Below, piece by piece: positions 51,269-60,284 of a stretch of DNA of 64,000 nucleotides (positions are counted from its first letter, which is position 1; each line of letters opens with the position of its first letter). The DNA comes from Betaproteobacteria bacterium (GTDB lineage Bacteria; Pseudomonadota; Gammaproteobacteria; Burkholderiales; Rhodocyclaceae), in assembly GCA_028065725.1 (NCBI GenBank), contig JAPTVL010000324.1, positions 29,864 to 93,863 on the forward strand, read 5' to 3'. Made by a program: the position numbers and the translations under genes. The notes under the pieces were generated by a model, which worked only from the letters and a program-made list of their open reading frames with translations, had not been told where the DNA came from and did no database searches.

Positions 51269-52786
51269 TCAGGCCAGCCGCGGCAGCTTCAGGCCGCGGA
51301 TTCTTTTCAGCTGGCCGGGAATGTCGTCGAGCAACATGGCGTGCCGCGGCCCGTGCCAGCCGCCGACCAGCGTCACGGCTTCGCGCAGATGCGGGTCGCG
51401 CCCGGCGCAGACCATCAGCAGGGTGCCGGCACTGGCCAGATCGTTGAGTTGCCCCAGCTCTTCCTGGAGGCCGGCCAGGCGCTTGATCGCCGCGCTGCCC
51501 GCCTTGCCGGGCAGCATCGGGCCGAAGAACTCGATCGCATAGCGCAGGCGCTTGATGCCGATACGCAACTCGTGCAGCGAAGGTGGGTAGTCGGCGCGGG
51601 CGGCAGCGGCCAGTTCCTGAATTCGCTGCAGCTGCCGGCGCAGGCGCCGGTCGGCGAATTGCAGCAGCGACGGCGCTTCTGCATCGTTAGCGGGTGACCC
51701 GACGAAGGGCGCACGGTGCAGCAGGCTGCCGGCGGTCAGCAGCAAGCGGCTGTAGGCGGGTTGCCGCAGCGTGTGTTGGATGTTGCCGCGGGCGGCATAC
51801 AGGCGGTTGGTGACGGCGCCGGCCAGGTCGGTCAGGCGCGGCTCGTCGGGCAGTGCCTTGGCCACCGGGGTGACGATCTCGGCCATCAGCACATCGAGGT
51901 CGCGGGCCTGGCCCAGTGCCTGCATCAGCTCGCGCAGCGGTGATGTCAGCTGTTCGGCGAAACTCGCCGGCAGCACCGGGCGAAACAGGCGCAGCGCGGC
52001 GCGCAGGCGACGCGCTGCGACGCGCATCTGATGTACGTATTCGGCATCGTCGCTGTGCACGGCGCCGTCGTGATTGAGCTGCAGATGCGACAGGCAGTCC
52101 AGTGCGATCAGCCGGAAGGCCGCCAGCGGCATGTCGGTGGCATCGATCGGCACCTCGCCGGCCTTCACCGGCGCCGGCGGCGTGGCGAGGAACAACCGGT
52201 AGCCGCGTTCCGCCTTGGACAGCAGCAGCGGTGGCAGCGCCTGGGTCTGCGCCAGTGCGAGGGCCAGCACATAAAGGCTGTCGACGCTGCCGGACAGCAA
52301 TTGCAGTTCGAGTTCGGAAATCGTGTCGCGCCGGCCGCTGGAGGCAATCCAGCCGCGGTCGAGCTTGACCAGGATGCGGGTGTCGGGGTCCGGATCGAGC
52401 TGCCAGACGGTGCGGCGGAAGCTGGTCTCGAATACCGCGGCGAGGCGGCCGGCGATCTTGTCGCGCTGCAGCCAGTCGCGCAGTGCAGTGTCGTCGACGT
52501 GCGAAAAATCGAAGTGGTTGAGGTAGGGTGCCTGCCATTCCGGCCGCAGCGTCAGGCCGCCATCCGACGCATCCTGGCGCTTGATCGTCTGCTGCCACGC
52601 TGCGCCATGGCGTCGCAGGCGCAGCAGGATGCCGGCGCGGCGCAGGGCCAGGCGCCCGGTGTCGTAATAGATGCTGACCAGGCGCTGCTGCTCGCGCGCC
52701 GTCGCTCCGCCCAGTAGCGGGTGGCGCTGCATAGCGGCGTGGCGATCTTCGGCGACTTCCAGCTTCAATGCGATTTGCTGAGCCAT
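51269..52786 (-). CDS. CYTH-CHAD domain protein with degenerate ExExK motif
   Basis: A 505-residue protein. The N-terminal CYTH domain (about 1-205) and C-terminal CHAD domain (about 215-500, rich in Arg/His helices such as VHQMRVAARRLRAALR) match the E. coli triphosphatase YgiF. In YgiF the start MAQEIELKF supplies the metal-binding ExExK; here the same place reads MAQQIALKL, so both Glu are replaced and only the Lys remains. Triphosphatase activity is therefore doubtful. CHAD domains bind polyphosphate granules in other species, which fits the nearby phosphate genes. Confidence 0.88.
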   Translation of the reverse strand: MAQQIALKLEVAEDRHAAMQRHPLLGGATAREQQRLVSIYYDTGRLALRRAGILLRLRRHGAAWQQTIKRQDASDGGLTLRPEWQAPYLNHFDFSHVDDTALRDWLQRDKIAGRLAAVFETSFRRTVWQLDPDPDTRILVKLDRGWIASSGRRDTISELELQLLSGSVDSLYVLALALAQTQALPPLLLSKAERGYRLFLATPPAPVKAGEVPIDATDMPLAAFRLIALDCLSHLQLNHDGAVHSDDAEYVHQMRVAARRLRAALRLFRPVLPASFAEQLTSPLRELMQALGQARDLDVLMAEIVTPVAKALPDEPRLTDLAGAVTNRLYAARGNIQHTLRQPAYSRLLLTAGSLLHRAPFVGSPANDAEAPSLLQFADRRLRRQLQRIQELAAAARADYPPSLHELRIGIKRLRYAIEFFGPMLPGKAGSAAIKRLAGLQEELGQLNDLASAGTLLMVCAGRDPHLREAVTLVGGWHGPRHAMLLDDIPGQLKRIRGLKLPRLA

Positions 52787-52845
52787 GGCTTTGGTGCCGA
52801 ACGGGAAATGCCGGTGAGTGTAGCTTCGGCCCCCTGCCAGAATTA

Positions 52846-53691
52846 TTACAGCCGTATTGCAGCGTTGCAGCCAGCCGTGCCCGTTTGCGGCAATTCGTCG
52901 AGAGTCGGCGTTGGCGCTACGGCGTGCGGTCGGGTCGCGGTCGGCAACGCGGCGGTGACCGGCTGCCAGGCACGTACCAGCTCCAGCCGGCCGTCGTGGT
53001 GTTCGACAATGGCGCTGCAGCTATCCACCCAGTCGCCGCAATTGACATAGACCACGCCGTCGGCCTGGCGCAGCGCTGCGCTGTGGATGTGGCCGCAGAT
53101 CACGCCGTCGAGGCCACGTTCGCGCACGGCGTGAATCAGCGAATCCTCGAAATCGAAAATGAAGGAAACGGCGCGCTTGACGCGGGCTTTGGCATAGCCG
53201 GCCAGCGACCAGTAGCCGGGGCGGCGCAGCAGACGGCGCAGGCGCGAGAGGGAGGCGTTCACGCGCACCAGCAGGTTGTAGCCGACATCGCCGAGCACCG
53301 CCAGCCAGCGGTGATAGCGCGTCACCTGGTCGAACTCGTCGCCGTGCAGCAGCAGGTAACGCTTGCCGTCGGCGGCGACGTGGATGTGTTCGAGCCTGAC
53401 CTCGATGTCGCCGAAGGAGACGCCGTCATACTCGCGCATGGCTTCGTCGTGGTTGCCGGGAATCAGCATCACGCGTTGGCCGTGGCGGGCACGGCGCAGG
53501 ATCTTCTGCACCACGGTGTTCTGCGCCGGGGTCCAGTGGATGCCGCGGTTCATGGCCCAGAAGTCGATGATGTCGCCGACCAGGAACAGGTTCTCGCTCT
53601 CGTAGTCGCGCAGGAAATCGAGCAGGCGTTCGGCCTGGCAGCCGCGGGTGCCGAGATGGACGTCGGAGATGAAAATCGAGCGGACGTGCAA
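52846..53691 (-). CDS. Metallophosphoesterase, LpxH-like or PlcP-type
   Basis: A 281-residue calcineurin-like phosphoesterase with all metal motifs: SDVHLGT, GDIIDFW, GNHD, LLHGDEFD and CGHIHSA. It resembles the family annotated as UDP-2,3-diacylglucosamine diphosphatase, but a real lpxH is already present at 4.6 kb. The same family contains PlcP, a phospholipase C that makes diacylglycerol in phosphate-starved bacteria and is usually next to a glycosyltransferase, as here. I favour PlcP by context. TTG at 53691 is the likely start. The C-terminal tail, including TPTLDE, is read through a 24-bp dispersed repeat. Confidence 0.8.
   Translation of the reverse strand: MHVRSIFISDVHLGTRGCQAERLLDFLRDYESENLFLVGDIIDFWAMNRGIHWTPAQNTVVQKILRRARHGQRVMLIPGNHDEAMREYDGVSFGDIEVRLEHIHVAADGKRYLLLHGDEFDQVTRYHRWLAVLGDVGYNLLVRVNASLSRLRRLLRRPGYWSLAGYAKARVKRAVSFIFDFEDSLIHAVRERGLDGVICGHIHSAALRQADGVVYVNCGDWVDSCSAIVEHHDGRLELVRAWQPVTAALPTATRPHAVAPTPTLDELPQTGTAGCNAAIRL
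52901..52924 (+). repeat. 24-bp dispersed element, copy 5
   Basis: One mismatch to the window consensus (core GTCGGCGCTGGCGCTACGGC). It lies antisense in the last codons of the metallophosphoesterase gene. Confidence 0.65.
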
Positions 53692-53700
53692 GTCGATGTC

Positions 53701-54891
53701 CTAGTCCGGAAGGTAATGATAGAGCGACTGGTTGGCCGCCGCCGGCGCTGGGCGCGCGATGGCCTCGCGCAGAGCCGCCTCGAGCCGGTCGTAAATGCGT
53801 TCCCAGTCATGTGCGGCGACGCTGCGGACGGCTGCCGCAGCAATGCGTGCGCGGGCGCCGGGACGCGTGATGAGGTCGAGCGCGGCGCGCACGAACTGGT
53901 CGCTGGCGCCCGGATCGGCCAGCATGCCGTTGTCGCCGTGACGGATCAGTTCGGCGGCGGCCGCCATGCGGTAGGCCACCGTTGGCAGACCGCTGGCGAG
54001 CGCTTCGAGGGCGACGTTGCCATAGGTTTCGGTCATGCTGGGAAACAGGAAGATGTCGGCCGAGGCGTAGTGGGTGGCGAGATCCTCGCCGTGACGCATG
54101 CCGGCATAGATGTGCTGCGGATGTTGCTGCTGCAGTTGCCGCCGTGACGGTCCGTCGCCGACTACCAGCAGGCGGGCGCCGGACGCATAACGACGGATCG
54201 CGGCGAAGGCGGTGAGCAGCAGCGGCAGGTTTTTCTCCGGCGCCAGGCGGCCGACGTGAGCCACCACCAGATCGTCCTTGCCGGCGCCCCAGCTGGCGCG
54301 CAGGGCAGCGCTGCGCCGGGCTGGAGTGAACAGCTGGGTATCGACGCCGCGCGCCACCACGCGTACCCGCTGGTAGCCCTGGCGCCTTAGATCGATGCCC
54401 AACTGGTGGGATGGCACCAGGGTCATGCCGCTGCGGTTGTGCAGACGCCGCAGGTGGGCGGCGACCAGATCTTCGAACCAGCCCAACCGGTAATGGCGGC
54501 TGTAGGTGTGGAAATTGGTGTGGAACTCCGACACCACCGGGATGCCCAGTTCGCGTGCCACGGCGATGGCCGAGGCGCCCAGCGGCCCTTCCGTCGCCAC
54601 CTGCACCACGTCCGGCCGCTCGGCGCGCCACTGCCGGCGCAGCAGCCGCGGCGCCGGCAGGCCGAATTTCAGGCCGGCATAGCCCGGAATCGGCAGGCCG
54701 CGCACCAGCGTGGTGGCATGCCGGCTCGCGGCATCCGGCAGCTCTCCGGCATGCTGGCGCGGTCGCGTCAGGCTGACGCGATGGCCACGCGCGAGCAGGC
54801 CCTGCATCATGCGGCCCAGCGTCATGGCTACGCCATTGACTTCCGGCGGGAAGGTTTCGGTGACGATCGCAATGTGCAGCGGCGGCGTCAT
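53701..54891 (-). CDS. GT4-family glycosyltransferase (possible glycolipid synthase)
   Basis: A 396-residue GT-B enzyme. The N-terminal fold IAIVTETFPPEVNGVAMTL and the C-terminal ETYGNVALEALASGLP (E-x7-E) are typical of retaining GT4 enzymes, including diacylglycerol glucosyl/mannosyl transferases and sulfoquinovosyl transferase-like proteins. It is one base after dgkA and nine before the PlcP-like gene, so a diacylglycerol acceptor is plausible; this is inference. The sugar donor cannot be read from the sequence. Confidence 0.85.
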   Translation of the reverse strand: MTPPLHIAIVTETFPPEVNGVAMTLGRMMQGLLARGHRVSLTRPRQHAGELPDAASRHATTLVRGLPIPGYAGLKFGLPAPRLLRRQWRAERPDVVQVATEGPLGASAIAVARELGIPVVSEFHTNFHTYSRHYRLGWFEDLVAAHLRRLHNRSGMTLVPSHQLGIDLRRQGYQRVRVVARGVDTQLFTPARRSAALRASWGAGKDDLVVAHVGRLAPEKNLPLLLTAFAAIRRYASGARLLVVGDGPSRRQLQQQHPQHIYAGMRHGEDLATHYASADIFLFPSMTETYGNVALEALASGLPTVAYRMAAAAELIRHGDNGMLADPGASDQFVRAALDLITRPGARARIAAAAVRSVAAHDWERIYDRLEAALREAIARPAPAAANQSLYHYLPD

Positions 54892-54892
54892 G

Positions 54893-55279
54893 TCAGATCA
54901 GGACCAGGGTCCAGGTCGCCAGCACGTTGACCAGGGCGATCAGCACCGCCGCGCTGCCGATGTCCTTGGCGCGCTTCGAGAGTCGGTGCCGGTCCAGCGA
55001 AATCCGGTCGACGGCCGCTTCGACGGCCGAGTTGAGCAGCTCGACCACCAGCACCAGCAGCACGCTGGCAATCATCAGCGCCTTGGCCATTCCCGGCTGC
55101 GGCAGCATCAGGGCGACGGGAATCAGCACGGCGGCCAGCAGGCATTCCTGGCGAAAGGCGTCTTCGTTGCGGTAGGCGGCGCGCAGGCCGGAGAGCGAAT
55201 AGCCGAAGGCGCTCAGGATGCGGCGCAGGCCGGTCTGGCCCTTGAACGGGCTTTCCTCGATCACCGGTTCGGTACTCAT
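54893..55279 (-). CDS. dgkA: Diacylglycerol kinase (prokaryotic, DgkA)
   Basis: A 128-residue integral membrane kinase that turns diacylglycerol into phosphatidic acid. The start at 55279 (MSTEPVIEESPFKG) overlaps the upstream glycosyltransferase stop by 4 bp. The catalytic surface is RNEDAFRQE with the conserved VVELLNSAVEAAVDR helix; three membrane segments fit the family. Placed between two glycosyltransferases and near a possible phospholipase C, it would set the fate of diacylglycerol. Confidence 0.94.
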   Translation of the reverse strand: MSTEPVIEESPFKGQTGLRRILSAFGYSLSGLRAAYRNEDAFRQECLLAAVLIPVALMLPQPGMAKALMIASVLLVLVVELLNSAVEAAVDRISLDRHRLSKRAKDIGSAAVLIALVNVLATWTLVLI

Positions 55280-56532
55280 CGGTTGGCGGACACGGCCATG
55301 GCATCGCACACCTCGAGCGGAGCGCGCAGCAGTTCGCGATAGAGCGCGGCGAGCCGGGCGCCCTGTGTTGCGGCGTCCCATTCGCGGGCGAAGTCGATTG
55401 CCGCGTCGGCCATGGCCAGCAATTTGCCGGGCCGGTTCAACAGCGCGACCAGTTGTTCGGCAAATTCTTCCGGCGTTTCGGCGGCCGGGATGGCGCCGCG
55501 CGCCGGCTGGATGATCTCGGCCGCGCCCAGCGCCGGGATGGCCAGCACCGGCAGGCCGATGGCCATGGCTTCGAGCAGCACCAGGCCCTGGGTTTCCGTC
55601 AGCGAGGCGAAGGTGAACACGTCGGCGGCGGCGTAGCAGTCGCGCAAGCCGCCGTCGCGCGGCAGGTAGCCGACGAAGCGGACGTGGTCTTCAATGCCCA
55701 GTGCCGCGGCCTGGCGGCGCAAGGCCGGCAAGGCCGGACCTTCGCCGGCGATCACCAGCATCAGCTTCGGCTGCTGGCGGCGTGCCAGGGCCGTCATTTC
55801 GAGCAGGAAGCCGATGTTCTTTTCGAAGGCGGCGCGGCCGACGAACAGTGCGAGCTTGCGCTCCGGCGCGATGCCCCAGATTGCGCGAAAACGCTTGCCG
55901 TCGCCGCGCAGGAACTGGCTTTCCGGCAGGCCGGTGGCAATCACATGCAAGGGCCGGGCGATGCCGTAGTCGCGCAGCGTGGCGGCCATCGGTTGCGAAG
56001 GCACGACGATGGCATCGAGGGCGTTGCACTGGTGCCGCGCCAGGCCGCGGGCGGCGTAGCGCAGTGCCGCACGCGGCAGGAAGCGGATGTAGTGGAACAG
56101 GTATTCCTCGAAATGCGTGTGATAGGTGGCAACGCAAGGAATGCCGCGCGCCCGGGCCAGGCGCAGGCCGGCGTAGTGCGCGGCGAACGGGGTCTGGACA
56201 TGCACCAGATCGAAGTCGCAAAAGTCGGCGCTGGCGAGACGGCGATCGAGGGCGGCCAGGGCGCTCCATTGCATCAGCCGGTCTTCGGGGTCCAGCGGCA
56301 CGGTGCGCGAGGGCAGGCGCACAATGTCATCGTTGGCGTCGGCCGCGCAGTCGGTCCCCGGATAATCGGGCGCCACGATCGTGACGCGCACGCCGAGGCG
56401 CTCCAGCGTGTTGCGGAAGGTCTGGATCGAAGTGGACACCCCGTTGATGCGCGGAAAATAGACGTCGCTGATCATCAGCACATGCAGCCGGCGACTTTCG
56501 CGCACTGCCGTGGCGATCCGGGCTGCTGTCAT
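55276..56532 (-). CDS. GT4-family glycosyltransferase
   Basis: A 418-residue GT-B enzyme with MISDVYFPRINGVSTSIQTF at the start and ETQGLVLLEAMAIGLP (E-x7-E) near the end. The N-terminal block is characteristic of bacterial diacylglycerol or mannoside glycosyltransferases related to SQD2 and MgtA. It differs clearly from the second glycosyltransferase of the operon, so the two may add different sugars or act in sequence. It overlaps the N-acyltransferase upstream and dgkA downstream, each by 4 bp. Confidence 0.85.
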   Translation of the reverse strand: MTAARIATAVRESRRLHVLMISDVYFPRINGVSTSIQTFRNTLERLGVRVTIVAPDYPGTDCAADANDDIVRLPSRTVPLDPEDRLMQWSALAALDRRLASADFCDFDLVHVQTPFAAHYAGLRLARARGIPCVATYHTHFEEYLFHYIRFLPRAALRYAARGLARHQCNALDAIVVPSQPMAATLRDYGIARPLHVIATGLPESQFLRGDGKRFRAIWGIAPERKLALFVGRAAFEKNIGFLLEMTALARRQQPKLMLVIAGEGPALPALRRQAAALGIEDHVRFVGYLPRDGGLRDCYAAADVFTFASLTETQGLVLLEAMAIGLPVLAIPALGAAEIIQPARGAIPAAETPEEFAEQLVALLNRPGKLLAMADAAIDFAREWDAATQGARLAALYRELLRAPLEVCDAMAVSANR

Positions 56533-57302
56533 GCGGCGAGCGGCTCGGCAGACTTGATGAAGTGGCGCATGTAGCGCGGGTTCATGCGCGACATCGGCAG
56601 CAGCAGGAGCAGGTCGGCGGTGTTGAAATCCGGATCCCAGGCCGGTTCACCGCAGATCCAGGCGCCGACCCGCAGGTAACCCTTGATCAGCGGCGGCACC
56701 AGGGCCGGCTGGCCGTTGGCGAGTCGTTCGAAGGGCAACCCGTGCTGGGGAAACACGCGGTATTCGGCCGGCGCCAAGTGGTCGGGCGCGATCTGGCTGA
56801 ACAGGTTGGCGGCGTTGTGGCCACCGTCGGCCATGCCGATCGAGGCACAGCCGATCAGGTAATCGTAGCCGTTGCTCACCATGTAGTCGGCCAGGCCGGC
56901 CCAGAGCAGGGTGATCACCGCGCCGCTGCGATGCTCGGGATGGATGCAGGAGCGGCCGACCTCCACCATGCGGCCGCGCAGGTTGTGCAGCCGGTTGAGG
57001 TAGAACTCGTTTTCCGAGTAGTAGTTGCCGACCCGGCGCGCGGCCGCCGGCGAGAGGATGCGGTAGGTGCCGACGATACGGTCGGCATGGCTTTCGCGCA
57101 CGATCAGGTGTTCGCAGAAGGGGTCGTAGAGATCGATGTCGTGGCCCGGGATGCGGCTCTGGATGCGGGCGCCGAGTTCCTCGACGAATACCTTGTAGCG
57201 CAGGCGCTGCGCTTCGCGGACTTCTTCTTCGCTGCGGGCCAGCGCTACGCTGTAGCCGACCTTCTGGCTGGTGGCGGTGGTTTCGATCAGCTGCTTGTAC
57301 AT
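56529..57302 (-). CDS. OlsB-like GNAT N-acyltransferase
   Basis: A 257-residue acyltransferase of the hemolysin/OlsB type (Acetyltransf_5). Start at 57302 gives MYKQLIETTATSQKVG, with AAGGAG seven bases upstream. Motifs include LRYKVFVEELGA near the N-terminus, VEVGRSCIHPEHR and GCASIGMADGG, as in OlsB, which attaches a 3-hydroxyacyl group to ornithine. The alternative is a related PEP-CTERM-associated acyltransferase, but the adjacent PlsC-type gene favours ornithine-lipid synthesis. It starts 73 bp after that gene. Confidence 0.82.
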   Translation of the reverse strand: MYKQLIETTATSQKVGYSVALARSEEEVREAQRLRYKVFVEELGARIQSRIPGHDIDLYDPFCEHLIVRESHADRIVGTYRILSPAAARRVGNYYSENEFYLNRLHNLRGRMVEVGRSCIHPEHRSGAVITLLWAGLADYMVSNGYDYLIGCASIGMADGGHNAANLFSQIAPDHLAPAEYRVFPQHGLPFERLANGQPALVPPLIKGYLRVGAWICGEPAWDPDFNTADLLLLLPMSRMNPRYMRHFIKSAEPLAA

Positions 57303-57375
57303 GGCGTTCTCCTTGTTTGTCTCTGGGGTCGCCCACATTCTCGAAACCTGTCGTTACCGCCTGATTGCCGCTGTG

Positions 57376-58143
57376 TTACGGGGAGGTTGCGCGCCTCTCG
57401 GCATGCGCCAGCGCCGCGGCGACAGCCTGGTGGGCGCGGTGCGCGAGGTGGCGGCGGTCCGCCAGCGGCGGCTCGAAGCAGGCCGCCAGCGCGACGCGCG
57501 CCGTCAGTCCGCGCGCTTCGAGCACCGTCGTCAGGCAGGCCAGCAGGCTGATGTCGTCGATGTACGCCGGTGCTGCCGAGCGCAGGCCGTCAGTCCCGCG
57601 GTAGCTCAGCGCGAGTGCGTGCAGCGGCACGGCGGCGTCGATCGCACCCTGGAACAGGGCGGCGTGGAAGGGCAGCAGGCGGTCGCCGGCGGTGGTGGTG
57701 CCTTCCGGAAACACCGCCAGACGCTTGCCGGCGCCAAACGCGGCCAGCATGTTGCGCTGCGTGTCGTGGGCCGCCTTGCGGCTGCCGCGTTCGATGAACA
57801 CCGTGTCGTTGTGCCGGCTCAGCCAGCCGATCAGCGGCCAGCGCGCGACATCGCTCTTGGCGACGAAGCCGGAGGGCAGCAGGGCATTTAGCACGAAAAT
57901 GTCGATGAAGGAAATATGATTGCAGACCAGCAGGCCATGCCCGATGCCAGCCAGGCTGTCCCCGGCGGCTTCGATACGGATGCCGAGCAGTGCCAGCAGT
58001 TGCCGCGACCAGGCGCGCTTCAGGCGCTGCCGTCGCGTGGTGCCGGACCACGGAAACAGCAGGCCGACCTGAAGCGCGGCGGACAGGAGGTGAAGCCCGA
58101 TCAGCAACAGGCGCAGACGGATGACGAGGGGGGAATGCCGCAT
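57376..58143 (-). CDS. PlsC/OlsA-like 1-acyl-glycerol-3-phosphate or lyso-ornithine-lipid acyltransferase
   Basis: A 255-residue membrane acyltransferase. The start at 58143 gives MRHSPLVIRLRLLL and one N-terminal membrane helix. The catalytic NHxxxxD is CNHISFIDIF and the acceptor motif FPEGTTTAG follows. PlsC makes phosphatidic acid; OlsA adds the second acyl chain to lyso-ornithine lipid. Placed before an OlsB-like gene, OlsA is the better reading. It is divergent from pstS across 142 bp. Confidence 0.82.
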   Translation of the reverse strand: MRHSPLVIRLRLLLIGLHLLSAALQVGLLFPWSGTTRRQRLKRAWSRQLLALLGIRIEAAGDSLAGIGHGLLVCNHISFIDIFVLNALLPSGFVAKSDVARWPLIGWLSRHNDTVFIERGSRKAAHDTQRNMLAAFGAGKRLAVFPEGTTTAGDRLLPFHAALFQGAIDAAVPLHALALSYRGTDGLRSAAPAYIDDISLLACLTTVLEARGLTARVALAACFEPPLADRRHLAHRAHQAVAAALAHAERRATSP

Positions 58144-58285
58144 CCACCCAAGGTAGCGGGCCCGCGTTACAGGGGCATGAACGGGAGAAGGGATTTTCGG
58201 CTTGCCACGGCAGATTTCACGGCTCTGTAACATTCGCTGCCTAAACTTCAGGCTTCTTATATCGCACCGCACAAAGGAGTAATTG

Positions 58286-59266
58286 ATGAAATCCCTGAAA
58301 ATAGCTGCTGTCGTCGCCGGCATCTTCGCTTCGGCGGCTGTCCACGCCCAGGCGCTGATCAAGATCGACGGCTCCTCGACTGTCTACCCGATCACCGAGG
58401 CTGTTGCCGAAGAGTTTCAGAAGGCAAAGAAGAATGCCGTCAAGGTGACTGTCGGCATTTCCGGCACCGGCGGCGGCTTCAAGAAGTTTTGCCGCGGCGA
58501 GACCGACATCTCGGACGCGTCGCGCCCGATCGTCAAGAAAGAAATGGAAGCCTGCGCTGCTGCCGGAATCAAATACGTTGAAATGCCGGTGGCCTTCGAT
58601 GCCCTGACGGTGGTACTGCATCCGAGCAACACCTTCGCCGCCAACCTGAAACCGGAGCAGCTGAAGGCCATGTGGGAACCGGCCGCGCAGGGCAAGATCA
58701 CCAACTGGAAGCAGGTCGATCCGAGCTTCCCCGATCTGCCGCTGAAACTCTATGGTCCGGGTGCTGATTCAGGTACCTTCGAGTACTTCACCGAAGCCAT
58801 CGTCGGCAAGGCCAAGTCCTCGCGCGGCGACTACACTGCGTCCGAAGACGACAACGTGCTGGTACAGGGTGTTTCGCGCGACAAGGGCGGTATCGGCTAT
58901 TTCGGCTTCGCTTACTACATCGAGAACCAGGGCAAGCTCAAGGCCGCCGCGATCTGGAATGGCAAGAAGTTCGTGACGCCTTCCGCAGCGGTTGTCGAAG
59001 ACGGTTCCTATCAGCCCCTGGCGCGTCCGATCTTCATCTATGTCAATGCCAAGTCGCTGGAGAAGCCAGAGGTCAAGGAGTTCATACATTTCTACATGAA
59101 GCATGGCGCAAAACTGACCCAGGAAGTCAAATATGTGCAACTTCCGGCCAATATTTACAAGATTAACTCCGAGCATGTGGACAAGCTGAAGCTGGGCACC
59201 GTGTTCGGCGGCGTGCCGGAAGTCGGCGTTAAAATTGACGAGTTGGTCAAGCGCGAAGCCAAGTAA
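58286..59266 (+). CDS. pstS: Phosphate ABC transporter, periplasmic binding protein
   Basis: A 326-residue periplasmic protein with signal peptide (cleavage near SAAVHAQA). The phosphate site motifs IDGSSTVYPI, GISGTGGGF and GADSGTFEYF are visible. It captures phosphate for the PstCAB permease. The RBS AAAGGAG lies 7 bases before the ATG. The 142-bp gap to the acyltransferase gene holds a weak CTGTAAC-type half-site but no clear Pho box by eye. Confidence 0.95.
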   Translation: MKSLKIAAVVAGIFASAAVHAQALIKIDGSSTVYPITEAVAEEFQKAKKNAVKVTVGISGTGGGFKKFCRGETDISDASRPIVKKEMEACAAAGIKYVEMPVAFDALTVVLHPSNTFAANLKPEQLKAMWEPAAQGKITNWKQVDPSFPDLPLKLYGPGADSGTFEYFTEAIVGKAKSSRGDYTASEDDNVLVQGVSRDKGGIGYFGFAYYIENQGKLKAAAIWNGKKFVTPSAAVVEDGSYQPLARPIFIYVNAKSLEKPEVKEFIHFYMKHGAKLTQEVKYVQLPANIYKINSEHVDKLKLGTVFGGVPEVGVKIDELVKREAK

Positions 59267-59276
59267 GTCGCGACAG

Positions 59277-59305
59277 ACCCCGGAACTTCGATTCCGGGGT
59301 TGTTT
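59277..59305 (+). terminator. Terminator/attenuator between pstS and pstC
   Basis: A perfect 9-bp stem (ACCCCGGAA with TTCCGGGGT) and CTTCGA loop, followed by TGTTTT. Partial termination here would give more PstS than membrane subunits, as in other pst operons. Confidence 0.8.
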
Positions 59306-59335
59306 TGCTGTACATTTTCGTCTGGTCCGTTTTCG

Positions 59336-60283
59336 ATGAGCGCAACTTTGCCTGTCAATGCTTCCTTTATGGCCAAGCACGTCAGCGACCGATTGAGCAA
59401 GAAGGCGTCGCGTCACGTCAAGGAGCGCATCATCGAGGCGCTGCTGTTCAGCGCCGCGGCGTTTTCGGTGTTCGTCACCGTCGCCATCGTCTATGTGCTG
59501 GTCAAGGAATCCTGGGTTTTCTTCCAGACCGTGCCGCTGTCGGATTTCCTGTTCGACACGCAATGGACGCCGCTGTTCGACGACGCCCACTACGGCATCA
59601 TGGTGCTGCTCTCCGGCACCCTGACCAGTTCGGCGGTGGCACTGCTGGTGGCCATTCCGCTGGGCACCATCATCGCCATTTACCTGTCCGAGTTCGCCGG
59701 TTTCAAGGTGCGCGAGATCGCCAAGCCCTTTCTCGAACTGCTGGGTGGCGTGCCGACCATCGTCTATGGCTACTTCGCCCTGACGTTTTTGACGCCGATC
59801 CTGCAGAAAGTCTATCCCGACCTGCCGGGTTTCAACCTGCTGTCGGCGGGCCTGGTGATGGGCATCATGATCATTCCCTACGTCGCCTCGCTCTCCGAGG
59901 ACGCCATGCGCGCGGTGCCGATGGCGCTGCGCGAGGGCTCCTACGCGATGGGCGCGACACGCCTGCAGACCGCGCTGTGGGTAGTGACGCCGGCGGCCAC
60001 CTCGGGCATCGCCTCGGCCTACATCCTCGGCATCTCGCGCGCGGTGGGCGAGACCATGATCCTCGCCGTCGCGGCCGGCATGCAGCCCAACCTGACCTTC
60101 AATCCGACCGAGCCCGGCGCGACGATTACTTCCTACATCGTGCAGGTGGCATTGGGCGACCTGCCGCACGGCTCGATCGGCTACCAGACCATCTTTGCCG
60201 CCGGCCTCACCCTGCTGCTGATGACCCTGGCCTTCAACCTGCTCGGCTACTGGTTGCGCAAGCGCTTCCGCGAGGTGTACTGA
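59336..60283 (+). CDS. pstC: Phosphate ABC transporter permease PstC
   Basis: A 315-residue permease with six membrane segments. The start is uncertain: 59336 (MSATLPVNASF) or 59369 (MAKHVSDR); neither has a strong RBS. The EAA loop region ALREGSYAMGATRLQTAL and GISRAVGETM are characteristic. It forms the channel with PstA. Confidence 0.94.
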   Translation: MSATLPVNASFMAKHVSDRLSKKASRHVKERIIEALLFSAAAFSVFVTVAIVYVLVKESWVFFQTVPLSDFLFDTQWTPLFDDAHYGIMVLLSGTLTSSAVALLVAIPLGTIIAIYLSEFAGFKVREIAKPFLELLGGVPTIVYGYFALTFLTPILQKVYPDLPGFNLLSAGLVMGIMIIPYVASLSEDAMRAVPMALREGSYAMGATRLQTALWVVTPAATSGIASAYILGISRAVGETMILAVAAGMQPNLTFNPTEPGATITSYIVQVALGDLPHGSIGYQTIFAAGLTLLLMTLAFNLLGYWLRKRFREVY

Positions 60284-60284
60284 A

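Noticed and set aside
57348..57377. CTGTCGT, CCTGATT and CTGTGTT in series as a Pho box before the OlsB-like gene.
   Set aside because: Spacing of 12 and 11 is near but the units are poor, and the orientation is opposite to the gene; kept only as a point to test.
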